DNA of 64,000 bases from Ctenosaura bakeri (lineage: Eukaryota > Chordata > Lepidosauria > Squamata > Iguanidae). Below are positions 10,830 through 22,065 of the stretch, in pieces. The first letter of the stretch is position 1, and the number at the start of each line of letters is the position of its first letter. Below the pieces are notes generated by a model that did not search any database, was not told the DNA's origin, and worked only from the letters and a program-made list of their open reading frames with translations. The stretch spans positions 248,001 through 312,000 of the forward strand of contig CAOLHI010000655.1 in the NCBI GenBank assembly GCA_948474755.1. Reading direction: 5' to 3'. A program made the position numbers and the translations under genes.

Positions 10830-12805
10830 TAGGCTGAAGCCAGGCATTCTCAGGGAGGAATGCGCAGACACTATCTGCAGCCAAAAAGAAAGAGATGTCT
10901 CAATGCATGACAGATGAAACCTATCAAGCAGCTAAATACAGATGAGAAGCAAAAGGAAAAGGTGATAAAAAGAGGCTCACAACACTTAATGCAACTGAAT
11001 GTTCAGCAACTTGTGTGCAGGGATGAAGAGAACTACCATAATAATCTTTGGAGAGAAACAGAAGATGATACACAAAAGGAAGACCAGGAGACCTGTTCCA
11101 CAAGATCTGAGAAATCAAAGGGAAATTTAAACTAAAAATGGGGATGCTCTGCAACCAGCACAGAAACACATTACGTGTCTATGTATAAATAAAATATGAT
11201 GGAAACAACACACTGAAAAACTATACAAAAGAGACGAAAGGATCACAGATTCATTCAAATAAAAATAATTTGAAGATGAACCTAAAATTTTAGAAAGTGG
11301 AAGCTGCACTCAGGGCACTTGTGAGAAATAAATCACCAAGAACAGATGGCATCACAACAGAACCGCTTCAAGCTACAGAGACAGAATCTATTTTAGTTCT
11401 AACTAAAATCTGTCAAGAAACATGGAAAACAAAACAACAGCTCACAGACTGGAAATGCTCAATATACATTCCAATCCTAAAGAAAGGGGACACCAGGGAT
11501 TGTAGTAACCACAAGACCACAAGACTTTCTATGCAAGTAAACATTTACTTCTACAACAAAGACTTTTACCGTACGTGGAGTGAGAAATGCCAGATGTCCA
11601 AGTTGGGTTCAGGAAAGGAAGACGCACTAGGGATCGTATTGGAAATGTACCATAAGTTGAAAACCGATGAATAGCAAAGATGTTCAAATGAAAATCACCC
11701 TCTGCTTTAGAAATTATAGCAAAGCTTTTGATTGTGTAGATCAGAGCTTTCCAACCTGTGTGTTGTGACACATTAAATGTGTCAGCTGCAGTTTGTAGGT
11801 GTGTCGCACAAACATAATGGGTAGAGGGGCTGCCTCTCCTGTTGCTGTCATAGCAGGCCAGGCCTGGGTGAAGGGGCTGACTCTCCGGCGGCCACCGCCC
11901 TCGCTGAGGAAGACCCCGATGAGGGCAGTGGCGGCACCGCCAGGCTCAGGTGGAGGGGCTGCCTCTCCCACTGCCACTGCCTCGGGCCAAGGAAGACTGT
12001 GGTGCATGGGCCAGGCTCAGGTGGAGGGGCTGCCTCCACTTACTGAATTACTGTGTCGCAAAATGATGCATGTCTAAAAAGCGTGTCACCAACATGAAAA
12101 GTTTGGAAAGTTTTGATGTAGATCATGAAAAATTAAGGATTGCTCTTAAAGCAATGGGTGTTCCACAACATTTGACCGTCTTGATGTGTAACCTGCAATC
12201 AGGACAACAGTGAAGGCAGAATATGAAGAAATGGGATGGTTTCCAAATGGGAAGGGGGCTAGGCAAAGCTATCTAACTTGTGTCCTGAACTTGTATATAC
12301 AGCCGGATTAGATTTGGAGAACAAGGCATGAAACTTGGAGAAAGTAACATAAAAAATGTAAGGTATGAAGATGATATCATACTACAAGCAGAAAAGAGTA
12401 AAGACTTGAACGATTAACTAAAGAAAGCCAAGGAAGAAACTGCAAAGTTAAGTTTGCCGTTGAACATTAAGAAAACAAAGTAATGACCACAGGTGATCTA
12501 CAAAACTTTATCTTGGCTCAGGCACTAATTGGAATGGAGACTGCAGTCAAGAAATCAAAGATTAGGACTTGGTGCAAATGAGACAAGATCTTGAAGTGTC
12601 AAGATATATCATTATTTACTACAGTTAGGATTGTCCATACACCATATTTCCAATTTCTATGTATGGTTATGAAACCTGAACAGTGAAGAAAGCTGATATA
12701 AACTAATTTGAAATGTGATGCAGGATAAGAGTTCCATGGTTTCCGTGGGGAGCAAGGAGGACATTAAAGCACCTCTTCAAAGATGGAGATTTTCTGTTTT
12801 TACTA
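10830..12805 (+). mobile_element. RTE-BovB LINE ORF2 remnant, interrupted by a hAT element
   Basis: The plus strand encodes decayed RTE reverse transcriptase: ALRALVRNKSPRTDGITTE, then ICQETWKTKQQLTDWKCSIYI and PILKKGDTRDCSN. KAFDCVD follows at about 11,720-11,741, then (after the nested insertion) HEKLRIALKAMGVPQHLTVL. A YEDDIIL sequence, the counterpart of the YADD catalytic box with Ala to Glu, and LNIKKTK lie near 12,360-12,480. Frameshifts and stops throughout make it non-functional. It lies in sense opposite to FAM193A, inside an intron. Confidence 0.85.
11742..12115. mobile_element. Non-autonomous hAT transposon nested in BovB
   Basis: 374 bp with related inverted ends: CAGAGCTTTCCAACCTG on the left and, reverse-complemented, CAAAACTTTCCAAAC on the right. 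Both run on to GTGACAC-type sequence. It is flanked by 8-bp direct repeats, GTGTAGAT (11,734-11,741) and ATGTAGAT (12,116-12,123), one mismatch. Removing it and one repeat restores the BovB KAFDCVDHEKL reading, so the insertion point is exact. The interior is GC-rich with direct GTGGAGGGGCTGCCTC repeats. Confidence 0.85.
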
Positions 12806-13126
12806 ATTAAAAGTTATAGAAGATTTTCTGTTAGCTTGCAGAGGGCTAATCCTAAACATGATACACTATCTGAAGAACAGATTATGATCTGAGCCAAGTC
12901 TAAATGCTTCTCAAAACTCACTTCATTCATAAGATGACCGTATGGACAATAACTGCACAAAGCCCTCAGCAGAAAAGTGAAAAGGGATAGAAAGGTAAAT
13001 ATTAAGAGGTATAGAAACAATGATGAGATCCAAACCTAAAAACACATTTTTCTTTATAAAAGAAATATTGAAGAATGTTACTTCAAAGTTCAAGTACAGC
13101 AACTTTATGAACTGAATTATCAGTAC

Positions 13127-13306
13127 CTGCTGACTGGGGTATGATGGCAGAGGACTGTCCTTTTTGCTTTCATCCTTTCTTATCGCATTATTTCCAACCA
13201 TTAAATCATCTTCTTGAATTCTTAGCATATGACTACTAGTCTTCACACTGGGTTTGTCAGCATCTCCTTCTGATGAGCTGCTAACAGTGCTGCTACCCTG
13301 GTGAGA
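13127..13306 (-). CDS. FAM193A: FAM193A coding exon
   Basis: 180 bp, 60 codons, phase 0 at both ends. It begins SHQGSSTVSSSSEGDADK and ends ESKKDSPLPSYPSQQ before a GTACTG donor. Serine- and acid-rich, probably disordered. The DSP-PSYP-QQ ending is the conserved part; the middle is expected to diverge between species. Confidence 0.9.
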
Positions 13307-13400
13307 CTGATACATAATTTAAAAACAAAATAATCATACTCCACTGAAGTGCTCATTTGATAAAATAAATTCATGAAAACAGATTTCAAGACACGAATAC

Positions 13401-13551
13401 CTTCAACTTTAATGCTGTGTTCTTGACATCACCATTTAACTGTCTGTGGATTCCACTGGTATTTTCCATGTCAGCATTAACACAGTGATTAAGGGAGTAA
13501 AGGCTCTCAAGTTCTTCTGATACTGGTTCAACATCTTCATTTTCAGTATTA
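13401..13551 (-). CDS. FAM193A: FAM193A coding exon
   Basis: 151 bp: one base, then 50 codons from NTENEDVEPVSEELESL to TALKLK. The acceptor is CTTCACAG and the donor GTATTC, a weaker GT site. The acidic start matches the family's SDDEDVAPL-type segment and the GIHRQLNGD stretch matches its GIHSELNGG-like block. It joins the next exon in phase 0 across a 94 bp intron, the shortest here. Confidence 0.9.
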
Positions 13552-14263
13552 CTGTGAAGAAAAAGCCATATTTCTCTTAACAGGTACAGAAAGCCATGTA
13601 ATAGAAAACTGAAATGAAACTGAAATGTACAATTTCCACTGGTTTAGAGTTGAAAATTTCCCATTTTGAAATACACTGTTGATGTTTTTTGATTGTTAAG
13701 GGAATAATTTCAGTGGAATTTGTATATGACACTTCCATCAAGCCTGGAAGAAGTTTCTAGGCACAAGTCTCCATTCATAGACTGACATTCAGGGCATATC
13801 CAGATGTTCCATTTAAAAAGGATGCCATGTTATGTTTTAGCTGTGACAGGACTGATTCGAATACATGAAGCATACCACCTGCATAACTGATAATTATGCT
13901 GTGAAACAGTATAGTTGTGATAGTGTCCAGGTCCCTTTTTTTTTAGGTGACTCAATAGTATATTGGGGTACATATTTTGTGTGTGCACACATGAATTGCA
14001 TGCAATCTACAACAGAGATGAGTCAGTTACAGATTCCAGGCAATGTCTGAACTATTGCTCCTGAGATAAGACTAACACAGGGCTTCTTTGCAATATGCAC
14101 TGAGATCAGAATATTTCAGCTCACACATAAATTAAGTTGCTGAGGAATAAATCTGCCTGTTACTGAATACACCAGAATAGACCACGTACCTTTTAAACTG
14201 CCCACTACATACTGGTTCCAACAAGTCACATTTGTCTTTGATCAAAAGAACACGAAGACTTAC
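13552..14263. other. Intron, nothing recognised
   Basis: No gene or clear repeat seen. Confidence 0.5.
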
Positions 14264-14512
14264 AAACTTGGTCCAGAGCTGTTATCATTCAGAATAGGTT
14301 TTGGTCTCTCTCTTTGCTGAACAGTGAAAGGAGAACTGGAACTGGATCCTGAGCTTCCTGATGACATACTGGACAGGTGGATTTCAGACAGACAATCTGG
14401 AGCAGAATCAATTTGCAGTGACAGGTGATTATCATGAATGTCATCGGTAACTGGTGAATCCATGATTCCACACATCAGAATATGAGAAAGACTGCAGTCA
14501 TCGCAAGTACAT
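14264..14512 (-). CDS. FAM193A: FAM193A coding exon, second half of the cysteine cluster
   Basis: 249 bp: one base, 82 codons, two bases. It opens CTCDDCSLSHILMCGIMDSP, the most conserved motif of the family, then passes VTDDIH into a serine-rich low-complexity tract. It ends NSSGPS plus TT, and the donor is a consensus GTAAGT. The next exon's first base completes a phenylalanine codon. Confidence 0.95.
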
Positions 14513-14949
14513 CTGTTCAAGAATTTAAAATATCGTAACATTATTAGCACCATAAATCTTATTCAAAGTCATTAAATGTACAGTCCCTGATTCCGCTCTA
14601 GTAGACATTAACTGGTGGCTCCTGAAAACAGAACACATTGCTATTCTCATCAGAGGCCCTTCATGAGTATCTAACCCTGTTGTTATGGATATTTTTCAAG
14701 TTGTGCAACCTGAGAATGACAGGCTTCCTGGTGAACACTTGTTCTACAGATTTCTGTTCCTCCTAGGCAGTGATATCTGCTAGTACTAGGCTTACAATAT
14801 GGGTACCAGAAGTGGTCAAGGACTTACTAGGGAATGGGGTAGTTATGGAGGTCTTGAAGGAAACAATAGCAAACCCATTGATGAAGAAGCGAGGTTTAAA
14901 TCCCTTGGCTATGGAGAATTCTTGCCTAGTTTCATAAGGTCATGAAGCA

Positions 14950-17110
14950 GGTAGTGTCATGTCAGCCCCAAGTTATTTTGGATGACTCTGATTATCTGGA
15001 TCCATTCCAATCTGGTTTTATAGCGTGGGTTCCAAGGAATCACTGTTTGGATCATCCTGGTGGATGACTTATGGCGGAGAATGGATGTACATGGGACTTC
15101 ACTGGTTCCCTTAGATCTTTCAATGGGTTTCAATACTAGTTTCCTTTGGCACTCTCTCTCTGCAATGGAACTTAGGGGCACAGTATTGCCTATTACGATT
15201 CCTGTCCCAACTGAAGATTCTAGTTCTGACTTTCGAACCATTTAATGGTTTGGGACCACATTATTAGGAATGACTGCCTACTCCTGTACCAAACATATTA
15301 ACATTGGCACTTGAGTCCCTAATATTTGGCCTACAGTGAGAGTCATTACGCCACCAGATACAAGGAACAATGCTTTCTCAATGGCAGTTTCTTTGGGACT
15401 CCTCCTCAGAACTGTACAGATGGCGCCTTTACTGTCAGCTTTAAAAGAAAATCTGAAGACCATCTATTTCAATCTACACTTAGTGCTTAAGCACTATTAC
15501 ATGCTGCTGGTGTGTTTGTTAGTTTAGTTAGTCAGGTTAAGTTGTAACTAGTTCTTTGAGTGCTCATCTTTGAATTTACACAAAAATGGGTTTGCACCTG
15601 TGCAGTGGCCTCCTTTAGAATATTTTAAAGCTGAGTGGCTATTTGGCGGGATCCCCATCTTCTCCCTCACACATGCATCCTCCAACTCTGCAATTCTCTT
15701 CAGTTCCCAGTCTGCTACTTAATGAAATTAGGAAGGAAGGAAGGAAAGAAGGAAAGAAGGAGAGTGCATTGTATGAATTCACAGACAACCTTTAGAAGAA
15801 TCAAAGTTACAGGCAAGCAACTTGTCTTTCTTCTTTGTGGTCTCTGTGAATCATACAAATAGGCAACTGGGTAGCTGACTTACTGCAGACATCATGCCAA
15901 CACAGAATGTTGTGACTGAGGAGCGGCTTTACAAAGATCCCTTAATGATATATTTCCAACAGAGTCTTTCCCTATTGCAAAGCACAGGAACCTGTGACAA
16001 TAAGGATGAATGGCAATATTGGAGTAAGTATCCTTTAAATCCATCACAACATACCAATCCTCTTTGCAAAGAGGTGAAAAGATTGCCACCAGCTGTCACT
16101 ATGGGAAACTTCTTTATTTTGATGTGACAATATACTTTCTGAAGATCCAGTGTGAGTTGTAGTTGCCATCCCTCTTCATGACTACAGTAGCAGGAAAAGA
16201 AACTAGTGTGTTTCTGGTAGGGCAATGCCTGTTCTATGGCACCTTTGTCCAGAAGTATGGCAATCTCTTCTCAGAAAATCAACAGAGGTGATGTGCTCTG
16301 GAATGCTCCTACTGGAGGAAGAGAAAGAAATCTGATGGCATATTCTCTGTCTATGATGGGGAGGACCCACATATCAGCAGTGCTGTTGTGTCAGATGCTG
16401 GTATAGCACTGACGAACACCTTATGATGGCAGAGGCAGAACTGGGTGACAGATCTTGTCTTAGTAACATTCATGAGTAAAAGGTGATGTCATGAAGAAGC
16501 ATGATTTTCTATTGGAAGAAGACCTACATTTGGAGGAGCAGTGTACTTCTTTTGAGAAGAAGACTATGATTTAGTCTTAGAAGAAATAAGGGGGAATATA
16601 AGCAAATATACCACCAAAGAAACAACTGACATATAGGATGTAACTGATATCCTGTGTCCATTTTCTTAGCAGTAGCACGACCCTTACAGAGGTGATCAAG
16701 AGCTCTATCATTTTTGGAGCTGAAAAGGCCATTCCCATCAAAGGGAAAGATCTTATACTCTGGATTGTGTGTTTTCAGAAACCCCTGCAACTAGCTTGTG
16801 GAGCTCTGAATAAAACAGTACTGTGCCATTGTTACAGTCTTCAGGAAGGTCAGGCAAAAAGAAGGCAAGGAACTGCTGATATGTCTCCATATAATCTTGG
16901 TAATTACTCATTCTGATGGCCAATTTTTTGAAGAGTATAATTGAGCCCCCCCCGTGTATGTGTTTGTGTGTGTGTAGAAGAAGCTTTTTTATCCCCTTTT
17001 GTTTGATCAGCTTCTACCATGATGGAGTTCAGGGATGGGTGATGAAACAAGAACGAGGAAATAGATAAAAGCCTATTTGATCTGACTGTCAAAGAATGTC
17101 CAAACACTCC
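14950..17110 (-). mobile_element. DIRS-like retrotransposon remnant
   Basis: On the minus strand, in order: FPFDGNGLFSSKND (about 16,740; the FRF-LLFG-like linker of DIRS gag/pol), LFLWWYICLYSP with scattered Arg/Ser, and then DWYVVMDLKDTYSNIAIHP at about 16,060-16,000. The last is a reverse-transcriptase block with the D-LKDAYFHI-IHP pattern, followed by RFLCFAIGKD. Stops and frameshifts break it. RT of this type also occurs in Gypsy elements, so DIRS is the more likely, not the only, reading. A GGAA microsatellite interrupts at 15,731-15,762. Ends not defined. Confidence 0.6.
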
Positions 17111-17459
17111 CACTCACATGGTAGACAAAAAGGAACTGTGGAGAATGGCTGAGTACACCAGAGGATGCACATAAGAAGGAGGAAGCTACTCAGCTCAGAA
17201 ATTCTAAGAGAGAGAGTACTGTACAGGCACAAACCCATTATGCAACTCACAGAGATGACAAAGAACTGTATTCTTGTATGGAAATTTGTGAGGGCAGTGT
17301 GTCCTGAAAACTGGTTAAAAATATAGCAATATGTACAGATCCCACTGGATTGTGGCACACATGTTTTATACTATTGAATACTCCTATTATTCAAAGTTAA
17401 AAGACTAACATTTTTCTTATGAAGTCATAATAAATAATATTTCACTAGTATCTACTCAC

Positions 17460-17572
17460 CTGCGTCTATAATTGCAGTTGGGACAGTCTGGAATATTTAG
17501 TTGTGATGACAACAGATGCCTCATTGTGTCTGTAAAGTTATTTTCTCCAGATACTGCTTTCTTGCCATTTAA
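17460..17572 (-). CDS. FAM193A: FAM193A coding exon, first half of the cysteine cluster
   Basis: 113 bp, 37 codons plus two bases. It encodes KKAVSGENNFTDTMRHLLSS and ends with IPDCPNCNYRR plus AG. The split codon is completed as arginine by the first base of the next exon, giving CPNCNYRRRCTCDDC across the junction. The acceptor is TTCTAG and the donor GTGAGT. The CxxC here and CxCxxC in the next exon could form a small metal-binding site; that is inference from cysteine spacing. Confidence 0.94.
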
Positions 17573-17917
17573 CTAGAATTAGCAAGAACGTACATAAGTA
17601 TTGCAAATTGCTTTAATATAATTTTAATTATACTTGACACATCAACATAAATAAAATAACCAGACAAAACAGACTTTGATAATACACATACCAAATAAAA
17701 ATTATCCATAAACTGCTAATTTTAGAAACAACTAATATGAGTTAATATCTCACCTGGTCATCTGAGATAAATAAAATTGCCCCCAGATAAAAAAGTGAAC
17801 AAACACTCCCATGCTTAATTTCAGCATGAGTTTGGCCTTTTAAACAAAAAAGAATTCTATTACACACACTAAGTTCAGCACTTACAGAACATTCAGTAAC
17901 TATCCATAAATGACTGA
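17573..17917. other. Intron, nothing recognised
   Basis: Plain AT-rich intron sequence up to the SPIN target site. Confidence 0.5.
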
Positions 17918-17925
17918 ACATAGAC

Positions 17926-19510
17926 AAGCAGTTCTCAACCTGTGGGTCATGACCCCTTGGGGGGGGTGTTGAATTTCAGAGGGGTCGCCTAAGACCATCG
18001 GAAAATACGTATTTCCGATGGTCTTAGGCTCCATTCCCTCCTCAGTGGTGGTGTGCAAGCGCGAGCCACGCACTCGCGTCCTCCTGCCCCCTTTGAAGTA
18101 CCTTGCTAAAGAAAATTTTCTTGGCATCGAGCGAGAGTGAGTTGGAAGGGCAATCTCCGACCAGCCACTCGGAGGCTCAAACAAAGCTAAAAACATCTAG
18201 TATAAGGAAGTCTGAGAAGGCAAGAATTAAAAAGAAGGTGAAAGGAAAATTACCTGGTAATGCAGTTAAGTCTGTTAAGGGCGGGGAAGGGCTCCCAACC
18301 GCTCCTTCCGGTCGCCATGTTGAAAAGAGGCCATGTTCAGAAAGCAAGGGAGGGGGTTATGAGAGGAAAGAGCTCTCCTGACCAATCCAAGCTCGCCAGC
18401 AACACAACCAATCACACTCAAGCATGCGAGCAGCCTCTGCCCGGAGAAATGGCAGCCTCTCCGTCAGCAGTTCCTTGCCCTTCTGTATGCGCAAATACAG
18501 TAGCGCAGGGCAATTTAGCATTGTGTATGGTGTCCTTATTCACTAGGAGTCAAACTGCAATGCCTATGGAACGTAAAGAAGTAAGATTTGAACCTCCTAT
18601 GTCCTCCATGTCTTCCCAGGGGAATGTGTCTGAGTGTAGTAGGGAGGTAATAAGACAAATGATGGCTGAAGAAATGGAGGTGCATGTTCATAGGCAAACA
18701 ATATTAGTGAAATGATTTCACAAAATACATAACAAGTTTAAAAAATGTATTGCAAGTTGGACAATTCATTGAATTTGAATGTAATGTCATTATTAAGCAG
18801 TCAACAAACTACTTCAATGAATCGTTCATTTTCACGTGATTTTCCTGATGATACAAAAGTTATTCAAGCTGAATCAAATGATGCTGGTATGTGTTTACCA
18901 AAATATCTACCTGTAGGTCCAAAATGACTAGAGTTGAGGAATTTGCTTTGTCACACTCTGAACAAATCAACACTGAATCTGAAAGTGATGAGGAACCAGA
19001 TTTGGCAGATTTGGAAAGTGATGAGGAACCAGATTTGGTGATGAGGAACCAGATTTGGGGATAATGACTCTAAATCAGATGGTTCTATTTCCGAGGAGGA
19101 AGATGCAGAAGATGATAATAAAGTGAGATTATTCTCCTCAGATTCTTTTAAAAATTTGCTGAAAAGGGTGTTGGTAACTCTGGGACTGGATAGTCTGGAG
19201 AGTGCCACTTCAGATATTGATAAAAACAAGAATGTTGCATCAATTGTAAGGAATAAGCCTACAAAATCTAGTGTTATTCCCATGCCAGATTTATTTTTGG
19301 ATTTAATTCAGTCTGAATGCAGTGAAACCAAATCTTCAAACTTTATAGCATTTATGGTGGACTAAATATCAGATATTTACATTACAAATCATGACAGTAG
19401 CAAAATTACAGTTATGAAGTAGCAACGAAAATAATTTTATGGCTGGGGGTCACCACAACATGAGGAACTGTATTAAAGGGTCACGGCATTAGGAAGGTTG
19501 AGAACCACTG
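17926..19510 (-). mobile_element. SPIN-type hAT element, 1,585 bp, chimeric interior
   Basis: Both ends match SPIN hAT transposons. The right end, read on the minus strand, begins CAGTGGTTCTCAACCTTCC and continues through CCTCATGTTGTGGTGACCCC and ATAAAATTATTTTCGTTGC. The left end reads AAGCAGTTCTCAACCTGTGG with the SPIN hairpin around 17,988-18,032. Exact 8-bp duplications ACATAGAC flank it (17,918-17,925 and 19,511-19,518), so both termini are intact. The interior carries no recognisable hAT transposase. Instead the plus strand has open segments, the last one gag-like. Orientation is set by the canonical CAGTGGTTCTC end. Confidence 0.9.
18100..19365 (+). pseudogene. Gag-like coding remnant inside the SPIN element
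   Basis: Plus-strand open segments start with SSESELEGQSPTSHSEAQTK and basic stretches (18,103-18,381). After several stops they continue SISEEEDAEDDNKVRLFSSD, FKNLLKRVLVTLGLDS and KSSVIPMPDLFLDLIQSE to a stop at 19,365. The acidic DSFKNLL...LGL plus VIPMP-LF-DLI pattern resembles the C-terminal part of DIRS-type gag proteins. That is a resemblance by eye, not a search result. A short in-frame tandem repeat (GATGAGGAACCAGATTTGG, three times) lies at about 18,988-19,057. Confidence 0.4.
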
Positions 19511-19518
19511 ACATAGAC

Positions 19519-21284
19519 TGAAACATAGTTTTGTATGAAGCTCCATCATACTACAATTAAAAGTGGGATTCTGGTTTCATCTGTTACACTATACAAATCT
19601 GGACTGGATTAAAAAATAACCAGACTTGAGCTATAATCTAATGAGGCCAAAACAAAAACTACAATAAAGTTCCAGACCAAATCTATCAACTACTTTATTT
19701 ATCTCCCAATTAAACACGTTGGATTTCTGTATTTTCACTCTAGAATGAATCAGTTTTGATTAAACCTGACACTTCCATTTTGGTCAACATTCTGAATATT
19801 TTCATGCAAGTTTAGAACTGATTCACAGACTTCAATTTCTTGGGGTGAGGTGGGGACTGCTGGGTTTGGTCCCATTTTTCATGGAACAGTATGCAAGAAA
19901 GGACTACAGGAACTAACATTTTTCCCTTTAGATCATAAACAAATCCATTAGTAATACCAACCAAGGGAACACTGGATAAACTTCCCAGTACATAATATAT
20001 CACCTGCAATTAATATCAAATGCAGTTTTCAAGCATGCTCTGTTAGGACTGCATATCCAACCTATCAATCCAGGTAGAGTTTGGGTAAGGGATGGGGCTG
20101 GTACTGGACTTGAGTTCAGTAGTGGGAGAAGGAAAATAATTGTCTATTTGATTGACTAGCCATTCTTCGTTTACAGAAAATCCCCTAATCTAAAACAGTT
20201 ACCTACCAGCCACAAGACAACACATCAGACAGTCCTAACATAAGAAACAGATGCTGTGATAGGCCCAGGTGCAAATTTCTCCTAATGTCTACTCAGGAAA
20301 CATTACTATAGGACCTAATCACAATATGAATAGGATAACTTTACTCATTCATTTTCTCATGTAGACTTACCCTGTACCTTCCAAATGTTTTGGACTACTA
20401 CTCACATCGTCCTTGATCAGTGGCAATACTGGCTGGAGCTGAGAGTAGTTGTAGTCCAAAGTATTGGGGGGAGCACCAGTTTAGCAAATGCAGTTCTGTG
20501 ATATGTGCTACTACATGTCAGAACTGACCTCTACTCTCAACATACCACAAACAAGTTGATTCCTTTAGAACAGCATACATGCACAGAAATTTAGTATCAA
20601 AAATTAAAATATTCTGAAATCAGTACATCATTTAAACTTATCAGGACACCTAGATAATATCCTTAAGGTGGTCATCCTAGAACAAAGAAATATGAAATAG
20701 AGGCTCCAATGTCAAATTCCTGAATTAAAATTCATCCGAATATTTCCAGGACATAGCTCTGATAAGTCAGTCTTGTAGCAAAACAGTAAGTGCTTACAAT
20801 TCCTCCCACACCCCAGTTCCATGTGTATATATTCATTTGAAACTGACAATAACATTCCATGCATCGGATGAAACTGACTTTAGTTGACAAAACCTTGTAT
20901 CACAATGCATCTGGTAATCTTGACTGTTGCAAGGCTTGTCACCTCAAGACTGCACTATAGCAAACACTACTTATTTCTTCAAATATACCATAACATATCT
21001 GTTAATCTTCAACAGTGTCACCAAAATATCTAATTATTTCTTCAGTCTCACCACAAGATAAAAATACTACTTAATTTTCTAGCCCAGGAGTGGTTAGTAT
21101 GACAATTATGTTTAAATTTATTATACTGAAGCATTTTTAAAGAATTTTTAAAACTGTGAATTAGTTATTTTAAAAACCTGTGAGCTATCAATATTTGAGT
21201 ATCTATTTGCAAAGCTCAAGAGTTTCATCATGTTGGTCTTTCTGCTATTTATTTTAATTGTATGAATATAATCTTTTTAAGCCT
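19519..21284. repeat. Intron with one imperfect palindromic hAT-type fragment
   Basis: At 20,382-20,482 the arms TTTTGGACTACTACTC and GAGTAGTTGTAGTCCAAA form an inverted repeat like the small palindromic hAT fragments of amniotes. The rest of the stretch shows nothing recognisable. Confidence 0.45.
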
Positions 21285-21970
21285 TTTGTCAGGAATCTTC
21301 CCCTGCCAAGCCGCAGCCAGCAAGGGAGGAGGGAGGTCAGGAATACTTTCAGGGAGAGTCCGAATATACCAAACACCAGGAAAACACAAGCCGAGCCAGG
21401 TCAAGGTCCAGTCCAAAGGTTCAGGAGGCAGAGACATCTATCTGGAGGGTTTCAGGGATGAGGAGACATGAAGGTCGTAGGGGCTTGCTAGTAATTTGCT
21501 GCAAGGAAAGAGCAGCCACGCCAGTAGACTTAAATAGCCACTGTGAGCAGGTGCTGGTTGTTACTGTTTCCTCAACCTAGTCCATGCAGCCTCTCTCTGA
21601 GCAGCCCGTTTCAGCCTTCTGCATGATTGAGGGCTGATGGGCACAGGTAGCTGCCACTCCTCTGCATCACCCTCTCTGTCATGAGCTCGCCAGGGCAACT
21701 CTGTCTCTGTTTGACCTTCCAGTGTGGGGTATGTTTGCAAGTTGACTTGCTCATTCATTAGCCCAGTCGTTGGCACAGTCAGTTGCTTCTTGATCTCAGA
21801 GGCATCATCTCTCCCATTCATTGGCTCAGTCCCATGCACAATCAGTTGCTCCTCAACCACAGCAGCAGCATCTATCACAGCTTTCAACTGATGACATGGA
21901 CAGAAAAAGTATGGTATATTTATACGGATGGAATGAAGTATAGTGGGGGAAATTCTGTGGCTGGGCACAG
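21285..21970 (-). mobile_element. Possible LTR-retrotransposon remnant
   Basis: A minus-strand open frame (21,968-21,561; ends QREAAWTRLRKQ) runs into a GC-richer LTR-like segment with repeated CCAGTCCAAAGGTTCAGG-style sequence. The layout resembles the 4.4-5.2 kb region. No catalytic motif; class uncertain. Confidence 0.3.
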
Positions 21971-22065
21971 CCCCTCTATACTAGTTTATTCCACCCTTTC
22001 TGGTGAAGAAGTAGAAGATGGCACCTAGAAGTCCACAGCATATGAAAACCCACAGATCTATGAGT

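Noticed and set aside
11799..12077. 92-codon frame in the GC-rich interior of the hAT element
   Set aside because: It reads through direct repeats and has mirror frames on the other strand; no transposase motif.
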